From Diphasiastrum complanatum (taxonomy: Eukaryota; Streptophyta; Lycopodiopsida; Lycopodiales; Lycopodiaceae), in NCBI GenBank assembly GCA_029204225.1, contig CM055107.1:51045227-51109226 (forward strand): a DNA stretch of 64,000 nt, given 5' to 3'. Shown one piece after another: positions 57,129-64,000 of the stretch; the first letter of the stretch is position 1; every line of letters begins with the position of its first letter. A model generated the notes under the pieces. The model did no database searches. It had not been told where the DNA came from and saw only the letters and a list, made by a program, of their open reading frames with translations. The translations under genes were made by a program, and so were the position numbers.

Positions 57129-58044
57129 TGATGGGAAAATCCCGTCTGATGAATGTGTAAAGTATGAGATTTAGACACAAATAATTTCGCTCTGAGACCA
57201 TTGTTGGGAATCCCATAGAAATAAAACCTAGATGGAATTCGATTCTGTCCTCAGGTCTACTGTCGTCTGTGACAGGATCTACAATCCTCCAAGGTGTAGA
57301 CAGACACTACTGACCTACGTATAATTTGCTTATGCATTCAACAAGGTAAAACTAGTGTGCGGAATAAAATTAAACCAGCTGATTACAAACATACAACTAT
57401 CAGACAATTAAGAATTTGATCGTGTTCAAGACAAGAAACTCATCTGCATAAACATCTACTATATTATCAAAAAGTTCCTTGAGCGGTGTTGTGACAAACC
57501 CACACAGCTCGTTGGCACAAAAAAACTCTGTCTTTCGCGAATCAAAACTTGTCGCGCTTACTAGCGGACTTCTTGAACATTAGCTAGCAACCTTGTGCTT
57601 GGCTTTCTCATTGGCATATTGCTGATGCTTTTTCTTGCATCTTTTTAATCAATAATTAAGATCTTTATGTATCTAGAGAGGAGGACACGATTAGCTTATC
57701 AGGGGATTACAAGAATGGCTGATTAGGCACGTCCCAACGGTATCCTGTCAGTCTTTGAAAGATGACGTCCTCCTTGTACTTTTGCGATTTCCTTGTATTT
57801 TGACACGTGGAGATACGCCGCCCCTTGGGTCTTCCTGTCTTCTTCTGCCTTTGGCCTTGACATTAGGTCGCCTTGAGTCCACGGTAGTTTTACCTTCAAA
57901 TTCAAGTGGCCTTCAGTCAACGAACATTTTATCGTCGTCTTCAGGTCTTTAGTCCTCGAAGCTCCGGTGTTCGTGTTTGGGTAGCTCCCTTGTGTTTCCG
58001 CAGACTTGAGCTCGAAAGCTAGCAAAGCTTTGTGGCTCGAAACA
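57129..58044 (-). repeat. 5' LTR of Copia E (about 916 bp)
   Basis: On the minus strand it begins TGTTTCGAGCCACAAAGC and ends GGATTTTCCCATCA, TG...CA. The inner edge is fixed by the primer site. The outer edge is inferred from the TGTTTC end and from the shorter related end at 540-675. The matching 3' LTR is not in the window because the element is truncated. Unlike the A/B/C/F LTRs it has no CACACGTGTG. Confidence 0.65.
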
Positions 58045-59164
58045 TTTTGTTTCTTCACAAAGAAAGTACACTAAATACATATCACGGAAGCTTTAGAATC
58101 AATAATTTATTCAAGCTTTGATGATGAGTAGATGAAATTTGTTCAACACCTACAAAGTCACAAGAAGCAACAAAACTGTAGCTGAAAACAAAATGATTAT
58201 AACATGATTGTAAAAAACAAACCGTTTCAGGTCTTTCTGAAAGATGCTAACCAAATTTTCAAGAGCTGTCTCTGCAAAAATCAACGATTGGTTTTCAGAT
58301 TTAGCTCGTGAATCGCATGTTGTTGGAACCAAAGCCACATCAATGCACACTACCAAGTATCCAAATAGCGCCTTCAATAATGATATCAATGGAGACTCTC
58401 ATAATAGGATAATTTTCATTTGATCAAGAGGAGACTGTTTATTTGATGATCACAAAGCATAAGCTATCCAACTGATACATGAAATCAGTGTCGAATCAAA
58501 GGTATCAGCACTATGAATTTGAAATCTGTTGTATGCTCTCAAAGTGGCACTACAACTATAATTCCACACGATTATCTGCCTCCTCCACACAATTCTATGC
58601 CTCCTTGTCATGAATTGCAAGTTTCTAAGCCTCCTTGGCCGCTGTCTAATTGTAATAATATATTGAAAAGCAAGGCAATAGACACAAAACAAATACCAAC
58701 CCTTGTTGTTGCGACTACCCATAGGATCAATTTGTGCCACCACCTATTTTTCAAAGCTTGTGCATGCCACCTCCTAATTTTAAAGCTTTTGCTTTGGCTT
58801 TTTGGGCTTTATCATGCATTGTTTGCATGCACCTTTCTTAAATTTTTCGAAATGCCAATTAAATTAGTTGGGCCCTCAACTAAAATTTTAACCTTTAAAC
58901 TTTTGACAACCACCAAAAAATATACTTTATTGTTAACTTTTTTATCAAACTCCATTAACCTCCGCACCACATAGCATTGCCTAAAATGGGTCTAAAATGA
59001 AAAGGAAACCAAGCAAAGGGAATTGTCCCTAGTGAAACTACCCAGGTAGTCCAATCATGATAACAAAACAACGCCAAGATTTTGCCACGTATCTTGCACA
59101 AGTACTCAGTCCTAAAAATCTATGACACGTGGCCGAAATACAAGGACGAGCAATAAAAAAGGCT
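58045..59164. other. No supported gene
   Basis: A 153-codon plus-strand frame (58513-58974) has Pro-rich and Cys-rich segments but no recognisable domain and no splice or start context. I treat it as chance or a decayed fragment. Confidence 0.35.
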
Positions 59165-59390
59165 GATTTGTTCAGATCTTAAGTATGTCTGAAATATCAA
59201 ACAAAATTGTAATAGAATCTCTTTTGGAGGAGTGATTTGCTAGGATATTTGAAGTAGATCTATTATACCATCATCCAAGTTAAACTAGGTTGATTGGGCT
59301 GAGATTAGAAGCTTCTTGGAAAGCTAGAAATCTATCTTAGATCACTCTTTATCAAGAGATCTTTGTGAATCTCATAGGCTTTCATTCACA
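59165..59390 (+). repeat. Copia leader fragment, inverted partner of 51430-51620
   Basis: Reverse-complement homology to 51430-51620. It leads directly into the Copia gag start at 59391. Confidence 0.75.
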
Positions 59391-59675
59391 ATGTCATCCA
59401 TGGGTGGATATTTGTTAGAATCTAGTGAGAAACTAACTTCCACAAACTATTGGAATCACTACTTGTGATCCATGACCTCTTTGATATTGTTTTAGGACAT
59501 TGGTTAAAGTTGAATGTAAGCAATGACCTCTAGATCTCGGCCTAGCAAAATCTTTCAAGAAGTGTGGCAAAGTGTGAGGCATGTGGCCTTGCAAAGTCAC
59601 ACAAGACTTCCTACAAGAGATCTTTGACAAGATGTACCTCACCTTTGGATCTTATTCATTCAGATGTACATGATT
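59391..59675 (+). pseudogene. Copia gag-integrase remnant, strongly deleted
   Basis: Gag starts MSSMGGYLLESSEKLTSTNY, then loses frame; VSNDL follows near 59515. Without protease it passes to CEACGLAKSHKTSYKRSLTR and PLDLIHSDVHDF of the integrase, where it stops. At least two internal deletions reduced a Copia of the A/B type to about 285 bp of coding DNA. Confidence 0.85.
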
Positions 59676-60159
59676 TTAAAATCCATTTATTTGGTTGACT
59701 GGCATGCCTATCAGATGGATACCACAAATCCACATTTGACCTTGTGATCTAAGCAAAAGAATTAACATGGTTAAGTATTACATCCTGATCCTTTCTGGTT
59801 AATGATAAGCTTCAAAACCCTACTAATGCATCAAATCTAGGGACAATCTTCTGTCAACTAACAGATCCAATGTAATCCACGTATCAGATTCCACTTCTAA
59901 CATCACAATTGACATCCAAAACTGTGGATAACTCAATAATTACAAAGATATCAGTTACGAATTCAACTGAATGAAATCTAACCAGAAAATTAATAATCGG
60001 CATTAAGCAATTATTTACTGGGATTTACCTAAAATCCTAACTACGAAATACATTTCCTGTTCACACTTACTACCTCTGATGTCCACTCTTCTTCCCTCCT
60101 TAGAGTTTTTAGTTCCCTAAAAATCAATTTCAGCTAAGGTACCAAGAAGACGTAACAAC
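59676..60159. other. No gene seen
   Basis: No frame or repeat that I can support. Confidence 0.35.
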
Positions 60160-60475
60160 ATTAGTAAATGTTTAAGAACTAATTACCGTAGGAAAAAGTC
60201 TAAAACAATTTCATTTATGTCCTATACCTGGGCTGAATATATGATATATCAAAAATCATTTACTAGTATATATAACAATACTAGTTCGATTTTTTGAATA
60301 TAATTCACCATAGGATTTTACTGGAAATGAAATCAGTTATGCAATTTCTATTATTACAAATTTTCCAATAAAATTGGACTGTTTTTTCATTTTATTGACT
60401 GGTTTGGCATTACTCCGTTAATATTGACAAAACCTATCCAAACACAAAATATGAAATTACATGAATGGAAATCCC
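60160..60475 (+). repeat. Dispersed repeat, partner of 52770-53085
   Basis: Same order of blocks as in the partner, with more divergence and a few small indels. Confidence 0.8.
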
Positions 60476-62645
60476 ACCAATAGGATTTCAGTAATTTTTG
60501 AACCATATCTTGTCAGATTTACTATCCAGATAAAGAATACTATTGCCACTCATCCAATTTGGTCATTTCATAATGTTTGACGATTTTAATTCAAATTTAA
60601 CGAATATTTTGCACAAACATTCACTTGACTGATTTCTAGCGATCAACATCGATTAGAAAACTATCAGACAAGTAATTGATTTCAAATTTTAACCAAATTG
60701 AAATTCAACAAAAAAGAAAAAATTTCAAATTTTAACTTTCAATCTGGGAGTTCCCAACTCCAAAAGTTAAAAAAATGACCGTACAATAACTGTGACAAAC
60801 TCTGACTGATAAACTCAATTTAATCAATTCACTAATCTAAACCGATTCCATAGATAACGAAAAAATGACCGAAATTTTGATTTTTTTTTCTGAAAACTCA
60901 ATTTTGCTTTATTTCACGTAATTCGAAAATTCTAACGAAAATACTGTTAGTACAAAAGGCAATAGAAATCAAAAAAATCGAAACACTGTCCAATTCCTAA
61001 TGTTACTAATCCAATGTCAAACTGGCATGCAAAGCACATTACATTAGTCACAAAACGTCATTCCGGAATTTTTACGTAAACATCAGTTTTACGGAAGTTG
61101 TCAGCCAATATCATTGATTTGTGACCCAACTGTCAGAGCACATGCGTATGACCACTCAAATTGATTGTAAATCCATCATGCATGTCAGAATCACTCTGAG
61201 AATCAGCATGCAACCAATCCATGCAAGCACAATACTACAAATTAGGGAAATGACTGGCATGCAATCAGAACAATTTCAAATTTTGCCAATTTTACTCACA
61301 AAACTGCAAAATTTCAGATGATCATAACTTTAGCTACAGGACACCAAATTGGGACTGTAAAGCTCAGTACAGAGGGAGACCAAGTGAACAAGATGCTTGC
61401 CACATCAGCCTACCACCTAGGCTTCACACGTGCGAGATCAGAGTGTCATAAAATCTGTAAAAGGGCGCATTTCCACAAGACAAAATCATGCAAAAATGTG
61501 CAAACACCATTCTAGCCCAAAATTGATGCTACCAATAGTCTTGAACAATTAATTGGACTTCCATGAAGCATTCATACTGATCCTAAGATGCAGTATAGGC
61601 CGAGAACAAATATTTCTTGATTTGTAGAATTCAAAATAGCTTCAAATTTAATGGAGATGGTGCATAATCCACCGGCCATCATTTTACAAGTCTGATAGCT
61701 TGCTGGGAAGGTGAAAAAGAATGCTAATCATGCTGTAAATGATTCCAAAATGATATCCTTAAGGATTTGGAAATATCCATCCCCCAAAAATCACCAAAAA
61801 TGGTCATTTTTTGAACTTTTTTTACTTCCTACAAGTTCAATTGCTGGAATTCTTGGTTCTAACTTCAAAAAAAGCTTCAAAAGACTTTGGCCCACATCTT
61901 TAGACGCTCTACATGGTGTTTTACAGCCACCTATCCATCTTTATGAAAAAACAAGCAAAAATGATGATTTTTGGCTATATTCCGGTTTTTTCATCACAAT
62001 ATATTGGAAATTCATGACATACAACTCTTTCCCTAACACATGCAAACCAATTTACAGAATTATAATCATCTAATTGGTCTGATTTTGCTGGATTTTGGTT
62101 CTTAATATCTATTTTGTGCCAAAAAGCATGAAAAACCAAGCAATTTTGACCAAAACAGAGCTTAGAATCATAAATCATTGGAAAGAACCGGCATGCATCA
62201 TTAATTTCATCATTAATGAACCCTAAAATGAAAGTACACTTGGTGGAAAATTCAGATCTACCAAAGATTTGATCTACACAAGAAAAAACTCCAAAAAAGC
62301 ATCACAAATTGGCCTTCAAGGACAATTCTCCATAAAACAACAAAGAATCCCAAGAGTAATGGATCCTAGCAACATGCAAATTGAAGTTGGGATAGTACAC
62401 CCACTTGCACCCTTGCTATCCACCTTGGAAGAGAATTCCAATGATCCAATCCAAAATTTCGACGAAAGGTAGCCCTTCTCCATGTTCTCCAATCTTTGTA
62501 AGCCTTGCTGCAATACCAATATAAAAGAAGCTCCCTAAGATCCTGCTTACAAGACAAAACACAATGGAAAACACACTATGAAGCAAACCACCCAACCATT
62601 AAGCCAAGAAATAAGAAGCATGCACTTGATTTGCAGACAGACATA
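60476..62645. other. No gene; LTR or leader-like DNA
   Basis: AT-rich, short frames only. CTTCACACGTGCGAGATC near 61422 resembles the palindrome of the Copia LTRs with one mismatch, so part of this stretch may be an old LTR, but no ends or primer site could be found. Confidence 0.35.
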
Positions 62646-62649
62646 CCTT

Positions 62650-63194
62650 CAGGTGATATAGATTGTCTTTTCTTCTGCCTTGAGTGATCAGGGTACTGGT
62701 ACTAGCATCAACAACGTTGCATGCTTCATCTGAGAACGCACACGCATCCCTGCATCAGCTATTCTTGCCACAAATAGCAGATTCTGCTGTAGTGTAGGCA
62801 CGAACAGAACATCTTCGAGTCATTTATCTCTGCCATTCGTGTTGAGCCACAGTGAACCAATACTGTTCACTTGTTATTTGGATCCATCTCCAAGAACAAT
62901 AACTCTTGTTGGATCTGCATTTCAAAAATCAGACATGATTCACCTTGATGTTACGAAGTGTGAGGTAGCTCCTGAGTCTAGGATTACCTCCTGTGTGTCA
63001 GGTGTTGACATTGCACACACGTCTGCACAAATGTAGGTGGTCGAATTATTTTTGTCTTTCTTCGTCCATTTTCGAGCTCTCTGGCTCCTCGACATAGGAC
63101 GAACTATTATTGTTCTCTTGTCTATTCTGTGCTGATTTGTTTATTGGGTTTAGGCGATAGTCCATGGATGCATGACCCTTCTTATGGCAGTGGA
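62650..63194 (-). pseudogene. Copia E-family zinc knuckle and protease fragment
   Basis: It aligns on the minus strand with 55620-56160 of Copia E: the second zinc knuckle (HCHKKGHASMDY region), the linker with the NNSS-type run, and the protease block with SGATSHF-equivalent sequence near 62960, then the GDGSK-equivalent region. Frames are broken throughout. It is cut at 63194 by the LTR of another Copia. Confidence 0.8.
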
Positions 63195-63847
63195 TGTGAA
63201 AAATTGTCAACTAGTAGTATTTTCCTAACTTGAGATTTTGTAGGCCTATGGCCAAATAAAAGTTAGAGATAGGTTCATACATGTATGTAGAGGCCCAAAG
63301 TATGTGTACACTACTTTTGAGGTCACATTAATTAGAGGAGGTCGAGTGTGGAGCTCTTCTATTGGCTCATAATTTGGTGCATTCCTATTTGACCAAATTT
63401 CTAGGTATATGGGTGAATCCTATTGGACCCCAATTTTAGCCTATCATAAGACAAGTGGCCAAGAGGCACTATGGCTGCTATAAATAGCCATCTCCACGAG
63501 TATGTACATATCTCATTTTCATTCTATTGAATGAATGTTATGCTCTTTGAAGATCCATCTTCTTCTCTCTCACTTTTTTGTTCATATCTTGCATTCTAGC
63601 CACTAGAATTGTGATTTCTTTGTTGCTATGGCTTCACACGTGTGAAATGCAGGTTGTAGGCTCTGAAGTACGGACAGGGACAGCAAGTTTCTGTTTGTGG
63701 AAGCTTATGATCAGATTTTGATGTTTAGTTGATGTTTAGTATGCTTAACATCACAATTTCTATCATTTTTTCAATCTAGATGTGCATAACTTCCATGGCC
63801 AAGATCTTTATGAAACTTTAGCATCTTTTGGATCTGAGTTTTTCACA
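63195..63847 (+). repeat. 5' LTR of Copia F (653 bp)
   Basis: It starts TGTGAAAAATTGTCAAC and ends TTTTTCACA, followed by the primer site. TATA box TATAAATA at 63479-63486; 14-bp palindrome TTCACACGTGTGAA at 63633-63646. The 5 bp before it are GTGGA; the far end of the element lies outside the window. Confidence 0.9.
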
Positions 63848-64000
63848 TGGTATCAGAGCATTAGGCGGCCAAATGTGCAGGTTTTGCCAGATTTAGAAGA
63901 GATTTGTGGGCGAGTTTGCTTTTGTAGCATTCCAATCAAGTTTCTAGCTAAAAATCTTGTTGATTTATGTGTAGAAATTGGATCTTTGTGATCAAAACAT
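63848..64000 (+). other. Primer-binding site and leader of Copia F
   Basis: TGGTATCAGAGC at 63848-63859, then leader DNA to the window edge. Gag is expected beyond the window. Confidence 0.85.

Noticed and set aside
57170-57230. Second LTR start at TGTTGGGAATCCCA near 57203
   Set aside because: The preceding GCTCTGAGACCA is a poor primer-site match, while the primer site at 57116-57127 fits the gag start and LTR end well.

Overview
The window looks like nuclear DNA of a seed plant with a large, repeat-rich genome, most likely a gymnosperm. The reasons are one normal plant gene with long introns, plant-type TTTAGGG repeats, and dense, nested, mostly decayed Copia and Gypsy LTR retrotransposons over nearly all the rest. 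The species call is an inference. All translations, junctions and motif counts were made by eye.

Host gene: at 7417-11858 (+) lies a four-exon GPI-anchored GH17 beta-1,3-glucanase with a C-terminal X8/CBM43 domain. The long ORF there shows only its main exon. The signal-peptide exon, a 28-nt exon completing the X8 domain and a GPI-tail exon can be placed from splice sites, phase and domain content, giving a 502-residue protein.

Most unusual region: at 15880-21365 (-) are two decayed, intron-containing copies of a gene joining a ParB-like domain to a beta-class amino-methyltransferase (motif IV DIPY/NIPY, then motif I FAGT/CSGTGTT). A third ParB-like piece lies at 2312-2578 (-). Such fusions are typical of bacteria and phages. 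The two copies sit antisense inside a 12-kb Copia element (13853-25894) whose integrase and most of whose reverse transcriptase they replace. That element has matching LTRs and a TCAAA target duplication, and it interrupts an older Copia reverse transcriptase on the other strand.

Other elements: a young, nearly intact Copia (A, 44361-50518, two 682-bp LTRs with 4 differences, TSD TTTTC) interrupts a minus-strand reading frame of another element. Copia B (28315-33100) has an in-frame deletion of the RT core and lies within a chromovirus-like Gypsy. A Gypsy pol remnant (36069-39615) is followed by an extra coiled-coil reading frame. Copia E (53830-58044, -) has a 916-bp LTR, and the window ends in the LTR and leader of another Copia (63195 on).

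A theme across the LTRs is the palindrome CACACGTGTG. Seven exact copies occur, six of them in LTRs. In the four LTR types with a visible TATA box, the palindrome or its one-mismatch variant lies about 150-175 bp downstream of it. Microsatellites, minisatellites and dispersed repeat pairs fill much of the remaining space.
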